A DNA stretch of 64,000 bases from Pukyongia salina (GCF_002966125.1 NZ_CP027062.1:3086501-3150500), one strand, 5' to 3'; shown: positions 50,252 to 59,788, counted from the first letter of the stretch. The notes: generated from the sequence alone by a model not told the origin. Made by a program: numbers and translations.

Positions 50252-51184
50252 TTATTGTCCTGTGTTATAGTATCCCTTCTCCGGAATTTCTATAAAATAT
50301 TCCTTTCCAGAGGCATTCTTTAGGTAGGTTTCCCGCAACCACGGATTATGCAGCTTCAATATCTTATAATTGATACCAAATTGTTTTGCAAAGCCGGGAA
50401 TATCGGTAATGGCCGTATCTACTTTTACCTTATAGGTCGGGATGGTTGTATACAAATCCCTGGGTTGGAAATTAAAACCATACTTCTCAGGATTGCTCAA
50501 TATCTCTTTAAACGCTAGGATACGGAATACATACCTGCTCGTCTCGTCATTCAACAACAGATCGTAGTAATTATTGGAAGCCTTCTGCCTGTCTACCTGT
50601 TTCTGGATCCCTCCATTACCGGCGTTATAAGCAGCAGCAGCCATTGTCCATGAACCAAATTTCTTCTTCGAATTCTTCAGATATTCAGCGGCTACCTCGG
50701 TGGCCAGTTCGAGATTGTATCGCTCGTCCACATAATCGTTGATCTCCAGACCGTATTCCCGCCCTGTACCTTTTAAAAAGTGCCAGAACCCCGCTGCACC
50801 TGCCGGAGAACGATTGTTCTCCAGGGCACTTTCGGCAACCGCCAGGTATTTAAAATCATCCGGGAGTCCGTGTTTTGCCAACAAGGGTTCGATAATAGGG
50901 AAATATTTATTTGCACGCTTAAAAATAAGCAGCCCATTAGATTGCCAATAAGTATTTACCAGCAGTTCCCGGTCCAGCCTTTCCCGTATATCCGGATTGT
51001 CCAGCGGAACAGGCTCTCCCGCAAAATCCATCGTTTCGGGGATAGGTACGGCATATACATTATAGTCGTTCACAGCTTTTTCAACAGCTTTCGGTTTTAC
51101 AGGCTCCTGCTGCACAGCATTCACACACAAACTGCTCACCCCAAAGAGAACAGTTACCAATCCAATTTTTGATAAAATACTCAT
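50252..51184 (-). CDS. Lytic murein transglycosylase (SLT domain), MltD-like
   Basis: A protein of 310 residues with a signal peptide (about 1-23, cut before VQQEP). The SLT domain carries the catalytic Glu in AVAESALENNRSPAGAAGFW and the family pieces YNLELATEVAAEYLK and MAAAAYNAGNGGI. A C-terminal segment TYKVKVDTAITDIPGFAKQFGINYKILKLHNPWL looks like a degenerate LysM module for peptidoglycan binding. The enzyme cleaves glycan strands in the periplasm, leaving anhydro ends. Confidence 0.93.
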   Translation of the reverse strand: MSILSKIGLVTVLFGVSSLCVNAVQQEPVKPKAVEKAVNDYNVYAVPIPETMDFAGEPVPLDNPDIRERLDRELLVNTYWQSNGLLIFKRANKYFPIIEPLLAKHGLPDDFKYLAVAESALENNRSPAGAAGFWHFLKGTGREYGLEINDYVDERYNLELATEVAAEYLKNSKKKFGSWTMAAAAYNAGNGGIQKQVDRQKASNNYYDLLLNDETSRYVFRILAFKEILSNPEKYGFNFQPRDLYTTIPTYKVKVDTAITDIPGFAKQFGINYKILKLHNPWLRETYLKNASGKEYFIEIPEKGYYNTGQ

Positions 51185-51243
51185 GACTTAAATTTTTTAT
51201 TAAAGATAAAAAAAGGAAGGTGCTAATTAAAGTTTTACTGCTC

Positions 51244-51906
51244 TTATTCTTCGATGGCAGCAATTATTTTTTCGGATACCCGGCTACCCTTATCCAGAAG
51301 CATAATATGAGTCCCTCCTTCCAGCACAACACAATCGCTGATATTCTTTATAGGGAAGATAATATCCTTATCTCCGTGAATGTGAATTATATTTCTCAGG
51401 GGTTCCTTCCGCTGCCAGCACACCATATTCCTGATGGCCCAATCCAGATATCGCTTGTCTCGCACGTGAAGAAATTCCTGGTAGAGTTTTAATCGTTTTT
51501 TAGATCTGGGGCCTATAGCAAATTTAGTAAGGTCGTCTGCACTTAACATTAACCGAGTTGGCATAAGTTTATACACAGCCGTCCTACGTGCGATTTTAAG
51601 TCGTCTGGGGAGTTCGGCACGAGATTTCACACTGGAGATAATGATTAATTTCCTTGGGTTGACAAAAGCTGCCATTTCCTGTGCTACCACCCCTCCAAAC
51701 GAAACGCCTGCCAAAACCACATCTTTCTCCTTTACCCTGGCTGCCATCCTAGCGGCATAATTCAGTAAAGATTCATTCCTCTCGGGGATCAACCACTCCA
51801 GTATGTGCAGGACGTAGCGGTCTTCGGGCAGGTGGATGTTCTTAAAAATTTCCTTCCCCGCAGCCATCCCGGGAACGAAATAAACATGGGTTTTTTGCTT
51901 AGACAT
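51244..51906 (-). CDS. Alpha/beta hydrolase
   Basis: A protein of 220 residues without a signal peptide. The strand-turn-helix VVLAGVSFGGVVAQEM holds the nucleophile Ser in GVSFGG, and the late GGTHIMLLDKG supplies the catalytic His; the acid is probably in the HGDKDIIFPIKN segment. The substrate is not evident. It is divergent from the pirin gene with a 93-base spacer. Confidence 0.9.
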   Translation of the reverse strand: MSKQKTHVYFVPGMAAGKEIFKNIHLPEDRYVLHILEWLIPERNESLLNYAARMAARVKEKDVVLAGVSFGGVVAQEMAAFVNPRKLIIISSVKSRAELPRRLKIARRTAVYKLMPTRLMLSADDLTKFAIGPRSKKRLKLYQEFLHVRDKRYLDWAIRNMVCWQRKEPLRNIIHIHGDKDIIFPIKNISDCVVLEGGTHIMLLDKGSRVSEKIIAAIEE

Positions 51907-51950
51907 AGGGCTTTAACAACTAGCTAACGATTTTGGCGAGTGATTTTTCG

Positions 51951-51958
51951 TAACTTTG
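51951..51958 (+). promoter_or_regulatory. -7 promoter box for pirin
   Basis: TAACTTTG is an exact TAnnTTTG box 41 bases before the pirin ATG; a TTTTG lies at 51931-51935 but only 15 bases upstream, so the -33 is poor. Confidence 0.45.
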
Positions 51959-51999
51959 TAGTGCAAAGATAGAATTATCATCACGTATTTGGGGTTTTT

Positions 52000-52716
52000 A
52001 TGAAGAAGATTTTACATCCGGCAGACACTCGTGGCACTGCGGATTATGGCTGGTTACAAGCCCGGTATTCTTTTAGTTTTGCTAATTTTTTTAACCCGGA
52101 CAGAATTCAGTTTGGGAAGCTACGCGTGCTAAACGACGACATCGTTGCACCCGCTATGGGCTTCGGTAAACACCCGCATCAGAATATGGAGATCGTCACT
52201 ATTCCTCAGCAAGGTGCCCTAAAACACCGCGATTCTATGGGTAACGAAGGAGTGATAGAATCTGGCGACATTCAGATCATGAGTGCCGGCAGCGGCGTTG
52301 AACACAGCGAAATGAATGCCAATACCACCCAATCCGTGAAATTATTCCAGATCTGGGTCTTCCCGGAAGAAGAGAACGTATCCCCTCGTTACGATCAGAA
52401 AAAGATCGCGCCTCTCCTCAAAAATAACCAATTCAGCGCTGTGGTAAAACCTCGCTCTCATGCAGCCGCAGATGAGCTTTGGGTCCATCAGCAGGCCTGG
52501 TTCAACATTGGTGAATTTTCAGAAACAACCATTACAGATTATAAGTTAAACAACCCAGCCAATGGCGCGTATATCTTTGTTATAGATGGCACCATTGTTG
52601 TTGATAATGAGACACTTAATAAGAGGGATGCCATAGGTGTCTGGGATACCAATTCGGTCTCCATCACGGCAGAAAAAGATAGCCGTGTCCTGCTTATAGA
52701 AGTACCAATGAATTAA
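52000..52716 (+). CDS. Pirin family protein (YhhW-like)
   Basis: A protein of 238 residues with the bicupin fold. The metal ligands are in GFGKHPHQNMEIVTI (two His) and SGVEHSEMNAN, as in YhhW quercetin 2,3-dioxygenase-like pirins. Known homologues bind iron; quercetin is probably not the physiological substrate. The protein is cytoplasmic. It is followed after 15 bases by a small acetyltransferase-fold gene. Confidence 0.95.
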   Translation: MKKILHPADTRGTADYGWLQARYSFSFANFFNPDRIQFGKLRVLNDDIVAPAMGFGKHPHQNMEIVTIPQQGALKHRDSMGNEGVIESGDIQIMSAGSGVEHSEMNANTTQSVKLFQIWVFPEEENVSPRYDQKKIAPLLKNNQFSAVVKPRSHAAADELWVHQQAWFNIGEFSETTITDYKLNNPANGAYIFVIDGTIVVDNETLNKRDAIGVWDTNSVSITAEKDSRVLLIEVPMN

Positions 52717-52731
52717 AAAAAAATACTCCCT

Positions 52732-53031
52732 ATGATTGAAGATGTAGAAATTACCGATAACGAATTTTTAAGACAATTCGAACTTGAAGTGGGCGACAAT
52801 ATGGCCCGCATAGAATACGCCCTACAGGATCGCAAGATATTCCTTACCAAATTCGATATGCCAGACGATATGGAAGAGCAGGGATTCAGGGATATTTTTA
52901 TAAAGGCGGTATTCGACGAAGTAAGAGATCGTGGAATAAGTCTTGTTCCCACTAGTCCCGAGATCGCTGGATTTATGCGTAAAAATCGCAGAAAATACAA
53001 GGACCTCCTGCCTGTTGGAATAAGTATTTAA
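52732..53031 (+). CDS. GNAT-like small acetyltransferase-fold protein (YjdJ type)
   Basis: A 99-residue protein: FLRQFELEVGDNMARIEYALQDRKIFLTKFDMPDDMEEQGFRDIFIKAVFDEVRDRGISLVPTSPEIAGFMRKNRRKYKDLL. The AcCoA-binding turn (usually a GxGxG) seems replaced by EEQGFRD, and the helix KAVFDEVRDRGI followed by LVPTSPEIAGFMRKN fits the YjdJ/GCN5-related small family (PF14542). Activity is unproven. It is co-directional with pirin, and its stop is followed by the element at 53035-53125. Confidence 0.8.
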   Translation: MIEDVEITDNEFLRQFELEVGDNMARIEYALQDRKIFLTKFDMPDDMEEQGFRDIFIKAVFDEVRDRGISLVPTSPEIAGFMRKNRRKYKDLLPVGISI

Positions 53032-53034
53032 GAA

Positions 53035-53125
53035 GTTTTGGGCGCCTTCTACGAAGCTAACGCTCCGTAGAACCGGGCTATCCATTATATCACTCCCTTC
53101 GGTTCGTGGATGCCATTTCTATCCC
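53035..53125 (-). repeat. Probable flavobacterial dispersed intergenic element
   Basis: On the minus strand it begins with a GGGATAG box (53125-53119), then TGGCATCC, a GGATAGCCCGG box and the stem TTCTACG (53072-53066 region) pairing across GAGCGTTAGCTT. I recognise the GGGATAG...TGGCATCC...GGATAGCCCG pattern from intergenic regions of many Flavobacteriaceae, where it recurs as a structured element; it may correspond to Rfam Flavo-1. That identification is from memory. The GGGATAG box overlaps the mtaB stop codon. Confidence 0.45.
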
Positions 53126-54474
53126 TGGCGCAGTACTTCTGTCTCCGCAAATTCGAAACGTACCAGACCGTCATCATCGATCTCCGTTAGGATAATATCA
53201 TGTAGAGTGTTCACCAACTCCGGGTTCCACGGAGCCTTCACCTTAACGTAATTTTCGGTGAAACCGTGTATGTATCCCTCCTTGTTCTCTCCCTCAAAAA
53301 GCACCGTTCTCTCTGTTCCCAGCTGTTGCTCGTAAAAGGCCCTGCGCTTCTTGGCAGACAACCCTCGCAACATCTTACTGCGTTTGTGCCGTACCGATTT
53401 AGGCACCACCCCTTCCATTTCGGCTGCCGGGGTATTATCCCTTTCAGAATAAGTAAAAACATGTAAATAGGAAATATCCAGCTCATTGAGAAAGTGATAG
53501 GTTTCCAAAAATCGTTCGTCGGTTTCACCGGGAAAGCCAACGATCACATCCACACCTATACAGGCATGCGGCATAACATCCCTGATCTTCTTCACCCTGT
53601 CCTCATATAGCCCTCTCATATATCTTCTGCGCATTAATTTCAGCAAGTCATCACTTCCACTCTGCAGGGGAATATGAAAATGCGGCACAAAGGTTTTAGA
53701 GCTAGCTACAAAATCTATGGTTTCGTTTTTTAAGAGGTTAGGTTCTATAGACGATATTCTAAGTCGCTCTATACCCTCTACCTCATCAAGGGCCTGACAA
53801 AGCTCGAAAAAGGTATGTTCGTGCTTCTTATTTCCAAATTCTCCCTTGCCATAATCCCCTATGTTCACTCCCGTAAGTACGATCTCCTTTATCCCCTGGG
53901 CAGAGATCTCGGCAGCGTTCTTTAATACGTTATCCAACGTATCGCTACGGGAAATTCCCCTGGCCAGTGGGATAGTACAGTAGGTACATTTATAATCACA
54001 GCCATCCTGAACTTTCAAAAAGGCCCTGGTTCTGTCCCCAATGGAATAGGAACCCACATAAAAATCGGCCTCCTCGATCTCACAGGAATGGATCACCCCG
54101 GCATTCCTGGTTCGCTCCGGCGTGCTCAATAGCTCGTTAATATAGGCCGTGATCTTAAATTTTTCGGTGGCACCCAGTACCAGGTCTACCCCGTGTACAT
54201 CGGCCAGTTCCTGCGGTTTTAATTGGGCATAGCAACCTATTGCGGCTACAAATGCTTCAGGATTGACTTTCTGCGCCTGCTTCACGATACTGCGGAATCT
54301 TTTATCGGCATTTTCGGTAACACTGCAGGTGTTGATCACATAGATATCGGCCGCTTCACCAAAGTCCACCCGCTCGTATCCTTCCGAAGAAAAATCACGG
54401 GCAATCGTAGAAGTCTCACTGAAATTCAGCTTACAACCCAAGGTATAAAATGCGACTTTTTTGCTAGCGTTCAT
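53119..54474 (-). CDS. mtaB: tRNA (N6-L-threonylcarbamoyladenosine37-C2)-methylthiotransferase
   Basis: A protein of 451 residues of the radical-SAM MiaB/MtaB family. Cys14, Cys50 and Cys81 form the N-terminal auxiliary cluster; Cys159, Cys163 and Cys166 (CDYKCTYC) form the radical-SAM cluster. IPLARGISRS and the C-terminal TRAM domain (about 380-451) follow. The YTLGCKLNFSE start, with Lys after the first Cys, favours MtaB over MiaB. It adds a methylthio group to t6A37 of tRNA. The 3' end merges with the intergenic element. Confidence 0.95.
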   Translation of the reverse strand: MNASKKVAFYTLGCKLNFSETSTIARDFSSEGYERVDFGEAADIYVINTCSVTENADKRFRSIVKQAQKVNPEAFVAAIGCYAQLKPQELADVHGVDLVLGATEKFKITAYINELLSTPERTRNAGVIHSCEIEEADFYVGSYSIGDRTRAFLKVQDGCDYKCTYCTIPLARGISRSDTLDNVLKNAAEISAQGIKEIVLTGVNIGDYGKGEFGNKKHEHTFFELCQALDEVEGIERLRISSIEPNLLKNETIDFVASSKTFVPHFHIPLQSGSDDLLKLMRRRYMRGLYEDRVKKIRDVMPHACIGVDVIVGFPGETDERFLETYHFLNELDISYLHVFTYSERDNTPAAEMEGVVPKSVRHKRSKMLRGLSAKKRRAFYEQQLGTERTVLFEGENKEGYIHGFTENYVKVKAPWNPELVNTLHDIILTEIDDDGLVRFEFAETEVLRQG

Positions 54475-54595
54475 TAGTGTATTTTAGCAGGCGGGCACAA
54501 AGATACGAACAATTACCAAAGTGAATTATCAGATGCTTGGGTAACCAGAGATTCATCTTAAAACGTCCATCTGAAATTAAGTAACAAATTACTCT

Positions 54596-54769
54596 ATGTC
54601 TAAAGCATCAGCCCGAATAAAGGAAATCGACTCTGGACAGAATTATTGCTTTGTACTCCTCGAATACCTGGGGGAATATACAAGCATAATCTTATTTGAT
54701 ATCGGCCTTGTGTTGATATATCTTTATACCGGACTCATAAAGAAATGGAAAGGACTACCCGAAGGATAA
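54596..54769 (+). CDS. Small membrane protein, 57 residues
   Basis: An ATG frame of 57 codons that I translated directly (MSKASARIKEIDSGQNYCF...), with a hydrophobic segment at about residues 29-47 (TSIILFDIGLVLIYLYTG) followed by a basic tail. It overlaps the start of the following ABC binding-protein gene by 25 bases in another frame. The overlap and membrane helix suggest a real small gene. It is unrecognised. Confidence 0.45.
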   Translation: MSKASARIKEIDSGQNYCFVLLEYLGEYTSIILFDIGLVLIYLYTGLIKKWKGLPEG

Positions 54770-56373
54770 CCCGATTATTGCCATCTGTATTCATGCTTTG
54801 GCTATTGATTCTGCTGGGCAGCTGTTCTGCCGATACCGATAAGCAGCGGGACTCGCTCGTTTTTCGCTACAACGAGCACAGCAATATCCCCACACTAGAT
54901 CCAGCCTTTGCCAGGAACCCACAGATTATATGGCCCACCAATCAGCTTTTCAATGGCCTGATACAACTGGACGATTCCCTTAAGGTACAACCGGACATTG
55001 CTAAATCCTGGAAATTTGTAGATAGTACCTGCACCTTCTATTTCACCCTGAGAGACGATGTGTATTTTCATAAAAGCGAGGTTTTTGGCGAGCAAGGCAC
55101 CAGAAAGGTGACTGCTTACGATTTCGAGTACAGTTTCGCCCGCCTTACAGACCCCGGAGTTGCGTCTCCCGGTAGCTGGGTGATGAACAATGTGGAAACG
55201 TACAAGGCCGAGAACGATTCGGTTTTTAAGATATTACTGCAGCGCCCCTTCCCTCCTTTCCTCGGTATGCTGGGGATGCGATACTTCTCTGTTGTACCAC
55301 AGGAAGCCGTGGAATACTATGGAAGCGAATTCAGGAGAAATCCCGTAGGAACCGGGCCTTTCCAATTTAAACTTTGGGAAGAAAATGTAAAATTAGTGCT
55401 TAGGAAGAACCCTTTGTACTTCGAGATCGATGAGAATGGTGAACAATTACCTTACCTGGAAGCCATTGCCATTACCTTCTTGCCCGATAAACAGAGTGAA
55501 TTTCTGCAATTCGCACAGGAAAAGATAGATTTTGTCTCCGGCCTGGACAATTCGTATAAGGATGAGATCATCACCACCACTGGTGAATTACAGGAAGAAT
55601 ATAAGGACAGGGTAAAACTTATTACTGCGCCTTATCTCAACACCGAATATCTTGGATTCTTTATGGGAGCAGATACCCCCGAGATCAAATCCAAATTATT
55701 ACGGCAGGCTGTGAATTACGGTTTCGACCGGGAGAAAATGGTGACTTTCTTAAGAAATGGGATGGGAATTCCGGCTAATAACGGATTTATCCCCAAAGGC
55801 CTTCCGGGTTTTAATGAAATTGAAGGCTATACCTACAACCCCAACAAGGCGCGTGAGTTAATAGAACAATACAAAACAGAGACGGGCGACACCGATCTGG
55901 AGATCATAATAGGTACTAACAGTCAGTATCTTGATATTTGCGAATACATTCAGCGGGAGCTCGAAAAGCTAGGGGTGTCTGTTACAGTAGATGTCATGCC
56001 TCCTTCCACCTTACGACAAATGAAGAGTTCGGGTGAATTGGATATCTTCAGGGCAAGCTGGATCGCAGATTATCCCGACGCCGAAAACTATCTTAGCCTC
56101 TTTTACAGTGAGAATTTCACTCCCAATGGCCCCAACTATACACATTACAAGAACGAGGCTTTTGATAGCCTGTATGTTCGCGCGCTCAATATTTCGAATA
56201 TTGAGGAGCGGAAACTTCTTTATACTCAAATGGATTCGATCATTATTTCCGATGCCCCGGTGGTGCCTTTGTATTACGATATGGCGATCCGTTTCGTGAA
56301 TAAGAAAGTAAGTGGCCTGGGGATCAATCCGCAGAATTTCCTGGTGCTTAAAAGGGTTCGCAAAGCGGAATGA
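54745..56373 (+). CDS. ABC transporter substrate-binding lipoprotein, oligopeptide/dipeptide type
   Basis: A protein of 542 residues of the SBP_bac_5 family. A lipoprotein signal ends in LLGSC with Cys at residue 27. Characteristic stretches are LDPAFARNPQIIWPTNQLFNGLIQLD, WKFVDSTCTFYFTLRDDVYFH, VTAYDFEYSFARLTDP and NPVGTGPFQFKLWEENVKLVLRKNPLYF, then RQAVNYGFDREKMVTFLRNG. It binds peptides or nickel-type ligands for an ABC importer; no permease genes are adjacent. The first 8 codons overlap the small ORF upstream. Confidence 0.93.
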   Translation: MERTTRRITRLLPSVFMLWLLILLGSCSADTDKQRDSLVFRYNEHSNIPTLDPAFARNPQIIWPTNQLFNGLIQLDDSLKVQPDIAKSWKFVDSTCTFYFTLRDDVYFHKSEVFGEQGTRKVTAYDFEYSFARLTDPGVASPGSWVMNNVETYKAENDSVFKILLQRPFPPFLGMLGMRYFSVVPQEAVEYYGSEFRRNPVGTGPFQFKLWEENVKLVLRKNPLYFEIDENGEQLPYLEAIAITFLPDKQSEFLQFAQEKIDFVSGLDNSYKDEIITTTGELQEEYKDRVKLITAPYLNTEYLGFFMGADTPEIKSKLLRQAVNYGFDREKMVTFLRNGMGIPANNGFIPKGLPGFNEIEGYTYNPNKARELIEQYKTETGDTDLEIIIGTNSQYLDICEYIQRELEKLGVSVTVDVMPPSTLRQMKSSGELDIFRASWIADYPDAENYLSLFYSENFTPNGPNYTHYKNEAFDSLYVRALNISNIEERKLLYTQMDSIIISDAPVVPLYYDMAIRFVNKKVSGLGINPQNFLVLKRVRKAE

Positions 56374-56428
56374 TCCTATTTATTGTAACGAAATGAATAT
56401 CCTCCATTACCAATAATAAAACCGTTTC

Positions 56429-56734
56429 ATGAGTACAAAAGGCAAAATCGGGGTATATCGCTTTAACGAATTACAGAAAAGTAAACGAAGACGGCTATCC
56501 GATCCTAAAGTTCGTTCCATGCCTAGTGGGTACAAAAAATTTGATGATCATACTGAAATGAAAACTCATGAGTACGCCGAATTTCAGAAAAAATTATTTG
56601 CAGAAAAAGCCAGGAATCGCAGACGATTCAGATTGGTTTTTTGGTCTGTAATGCTCCTTTTGGTTATCGTGCTATCCTATTTCCTGTTCTTCTATGAAAT
56701 GGATCCTATCCGGTCGTTCAAGTGGCCGAACTAG
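56429..56734 (+). CDS. Hypothetical single-pass membrane protein, 101 residues
   Basis: A basic cytoplasmic N-terminus (about 1-67, rich in Lys and Arg, with a helix EYAEFQKKLFAEKARNRRR) is followed by one membrane helix (about 71-91) and a short external tail. No domain is recognised. It follows the binding-protein gene by 55 bases. Confidence 0.7.
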   Translation: MSTKGKIGVYRFNELQKSKRRRLSDPKVRSMPSGYKKFDDHTEMKTHEYAEFQKKLFAEKARNRRRFRLVFWSVMLLLVIVLSYFLFFYEMDPIRSFKWPN

Positions 56735-56820
56735 CCCTCAATACAGTGATTAAAAATCTATAATTTTTATGTCAACTGCTGAAATAATTCTATTTTGCGG
56801 AACTATCACAATAATAGCGG

Positions 56821-58605
56821 ATGATCAGAAATATTTTACTTTTTAGCTTTATTTACCTATTTTTTTATAACTCCCATGCCCAAACCGTCGAATGGGTAAA
56901 CGGTACAGGGGGTCCGGGTCCTGTTGACATTGGGCGGATTATTGAAACCGACAGCCAGGGAAATGTATTTGTTTCTGGTTCTTTCAGAGATACTGTAAGT
57001 TTCGATCCAAATTCGAATAACTTCGATTTCACCGCAGGCCTGTTTGGTGATGCATTTATCCAAAAATTTGACGCAGACGGAAATTTTTTATGGGCAAGAG
57101 TTTTTACTTCAGATGCAGCCACCGAATACCCTATTATGCTCATCGATTCGGAAGACAACATATATCTGTCTGCTTATTTCGAAGGTTCGATCGACCTGGA
57201 CCCGGGGCCAAACCAGGATATCAGAACAAACTCTGCCTTAGGTTTCGAGCAATCTTATATTGTTAAATTGAATAATGATGGCGAATATATCTGGGGAGAG
57301 GCTTTTGAAAATGTGTCCGCTAACCAGTATACAAATATTCAAAGCATAAGTTTTGATAGTAACGAGAATGTTTTTTTAGCGGGCGAATTTCAATCTACCA
57401 TCGATCTGGACTTTGGAGTCGGCGAGCATTTGATAAACGGTCCTGGAGGGTCAGCCTTCTTTCTTAAAATAGATAAGGACGGTGAATTCCTTTGGGCTGA
57501 AACGTTGTTAGCCCCGCTGGAAGATTCTTTCAATATCACCGAATCTCTATTTACCCCCACTGATGAAATTTTGATCGCAGGGTCGTATTATGGTACCGAC
57601 GTGGATTTCGATCCCGGGCCAGGGCAATTTTTGTTTACAAGTCCGAGCACCAACCAGGACCTGTTTATTCTAAAATTAGATAATTCTGGAAATTTTCTAT
57701 GGGCGAGAACAGCCGAAGGACACGATCCCGGGCCTTTTCTTGGGATAGGTAATGAACACATATTTTCACTAGACATAGATTCGAATGACGATATCTATAT
57801 AACCGGTGGTTACAGTTTTTACATAAATCTGGAACCGGGCACATCGAATTTCATCCTGGATTCCGGGGTTCCACCCTGTACGTCATCTTGCCCCGATTAT
57901 AACGTGCCATTCATCGCTAAAATGTCTTCGGATGGTGACATGATCTGGGCGAAGCAATTTGATGGGCCTCATCAGATCGTGGTTGCACAGGGTAATATAA
58001 AACGACATTCGAATTTGGTATGGATAAATGAACAGGGAGATCTCATATACGCGATCAATCCTTATGGGACAATAAATTTTGAAATAAATTCTGTGCCGTA
58101 TTCCTTTACTTCTACCAACCTTTATGTTACTTTTCTAAACGTTGATCCCACCAATGGCGAGGTTTTAAATGTATTTTTCCTGGGCAATGACCAGCATGCG
58201 TGGATTTCCGATCTAAAGGTCTATGAAAATATCATGTATGTTACCGGCGGTTTTGGAGGTGAATTATTCTTCGACCCATCACATTCGCTTGTTTCCAATG
58301 GCAACACAGATGCATATACCTTGAAGATTCGTGAGGATTCACTGTTCACTCAGGAATTCGATATTGAAAAAGCGATCTCGATCTATCCGAATCCAACTTC
58401 AGATCTATTACATATGGAATCGCCTATACAGGATATAACCTCGGTCATACTATACGACCTACAGGGGCGACAATTGAATGCGTTTTATGATGTTTCTTCA
58501 AAATCGCAAACACTGGATTTATCAACACTTTCGGCTGCGATATACATAGTGGAAATTGAACTATCGAACGGATGGCGCATTACCCGTAAATTAGTTAAAG
58601 AATAA
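56821..58605 (+). CDS. T9SS-sorted secreted repeat (beta-propeller-like) protein
   Basis: A protein of 594 residues. A signal peptide (about 1-20, ending HAQ) is followed by at least five repeats of a unit FL(W)A...D..G...V.G.F....DFDPG..., for example DADGNFLWARVF, NNDGEYIWGEAF, DKDGEFLWAETL, DNSGNFLWARTA and SSDGDMIWAKQF, as in SBBP/PQQ-type propellers. DPGPG and DPGPN turns resemble calcium-type loops. The C-terminal type A T9SS domain is SIYPNPTSDLLHMES...GWRITRKLVK. It is exported to the cell surface or medium. Ligand unknown. Confidence 0.9.
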   Translation: MIRNILLFSFIYLFFYNSHAQTVEWVNGTGGPGPVDIGRIIETDSQGNVFVSGSFRDTVSFDPNSNNFDFTAGLFGDAFIQKFDADGNFLWARVFTSDAATEYPIMLIDSEDNIYLSAYFEGSIDLDPGPNQDIRTNSALGFEQSYIVKLNNDGEYIWGEAFENVSANQYTNIQSISFDSNENVFLAGEFQSTIDLDFGVGEHLINGPGGSAFFLKIDKDGEFLWAETLLAPLEDSFNITESLFTPTDEILIAGSYYGTDVDFDPGPGQFLFTSPSTNQDLFILKLDNSGNFLWARTAEGHDPGPFLGIGNEHIFSLDIDSNDDIYITGGYSFYINLEPGTSNFILDSGVPPCTSSCPDYNVPFIAKMSSDGDMIWAKQFDGPHQIVVAQGNIKRHSNLVWINEQGDLIYAINPYGTINFEINSVPYSFTSTNLYVTFLNVDPTNGEVLNVFFLGNDQHAWISDLKVYENIMYVTGGFGGELFFDPSHSLVSNGNTDAYTLKIREDSLFTQEFDIEKAISIYPNPTSDLLHMESPIQDITSVILYDLQGRQLNAFYDVSSKSQTLDLSTLSAAIYIVEIELSNGWRITRKLVKE

Positions 58606-58612
58606 GGAAATT

Positions 58613-59788
58613 TTAATTCCTTCTGTATTTCGCGGTCGCTTCAAAAACGTATTCGAGGATATTCGCGTCTTCTTCGGTGAACTCCACTCCTCGCCTGGCC
58701 ATCATTTCCCTGGCTGTTTCGAAGGCTTTGGGAGTTTGATAGGTGGTGGTGCCATGACTTCCACCCCAACTGAAACTGGGAATGAAATTGCGAGGGAATC
58801 CACTTCCGAAGATATTTGCACTTACCCCTACAACTGTACCTGTATTGAACATGGTATTGATCCCGCATTTGCTGTGATCGCCCATCATTAGTCCGCAGAA
58901 CTGAAGTCCGGTAGCGGCAAAGCGTTCTTTATTATAATCCCACAAGCGTACGGTGGCATAATTATTCTTCATGTTGGATGTATTGGTGTCGGCACCAATA
59001 TTACACCATTCGCCAAGAACCGAATTACCTAAAAATCCGTCGTGACCTTTATTAGAATACCCGAATAAAACCGAATTGTTCACTTCTCCACCAATTTTAC
59101 TGAAGGGCCCGATGGTGCAACCGGTATAAATCTTACTTCCCATTTTCACTGTTGCTCCTTCACAAAGCGCAAAAGGTCCTCTGATCAATGCACCCTCCAT
59201 GATCTCGGCATTTTTACCAATATAAATAGGGCCATCTGTAGCATTGAGGGAACATAGCGGTAATTTAGCACCTTCCTCAATAAAGATCTGCTCTGGATGG
59301 AAGGCTGTAGCAGTTTTGGGAATGGGTTGCGATTTTCGGCCTTTGGTCAATAATTCGAAATCACGCTTGATAGCTTCATGATTCTTCGAAAAGATATCCC
59401 AGGTATGTTCAATACGGAACAGGTCTTCATCGGCATATTCAATTTTTTCATACGATTCGAGATCTGCCTCTTGCCCTTCCAAAGTAAAAAATGCTACCGC
59501 TTCATCTTCGTGAAATATGGCCTGGCCTGCTTTAAGGCTCTGGATCATCTTCACCAGGTTCGCAGTGGGTAAAAAGGAGCCATTTATCAATACATTTTCC
59601 TCAAATTCTACCAAAGGCCATCGTACTGCGAGATGATCTTCGGTAACGGTGGTGGTGGTTGATCCCAGGTGTTTTTCCCACTTTTCTCTAATGGTGAGTA
59701 TTCCTATACGGATATCGGCCACCGGCCTCGTATAGGTAAAAGGCAAAAGCTGGTCGCGAACGCTTCCGTCGAATAGGATGTAATTCAT
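58613..59788 (-). CDS. GlmU-like sugar nucleotidyltransferase/hexapeptide protein
   Basis: From the ATG at 59788 (391 residues) the protein opens MNYILFDGSVRDQLLPFTYTRPVADIRIGI, a bacteroidete variant of the nucleotidyltransferase N-terminus. The C-terminal part is a left-handed beta helix: GPIYIGKNAEIMEGALIRGPFALCEGATVKMGSKIYTGCTIGP. It resembles proteins annotated as GlmU family protein in Bacteroidota, predicted to act on sugar nucleotides; the catalytic activity is not proven because the N-terminal Rossmann motif is atypical. The left end is only 7 bases from the T9SS-protein stop (convergent). Confidence 0.88.
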   Translation of the reverse strand: MNYILFDGSVRDQLLPFTYTRPVADIRIGILTIREKWEKHLGSTTTTVTEDHLAVRWPLVEFEENVLINGSFLPTANLVKMIQSLKAGQAIFHEDEAVAFFTLEGQEADLESYEKIEYADEDLFRIEHTWDIFSKNHEAIKRDFELLTKGRKSQPIPKTATAFHPEQIFIEEGAKLPLCSLNATDGPIYIGKNAEIMEGALIRGPFALCEGATVKMGSKIYTGCTIGPFSKIGGEVNNSVLFGYSNKGHDGFLGNSVLGEWCNIGADTNTSNMKNNYATVRLWDYNKERFAATGLQFCGLMMGDHSKCGINTMFNTGTVVGVSANIFGSGFPRNFIPSFSWGGSHGTTTYQTPKAFETAREMMARRGVEFTEEDANILEYVFEATAKYRRN

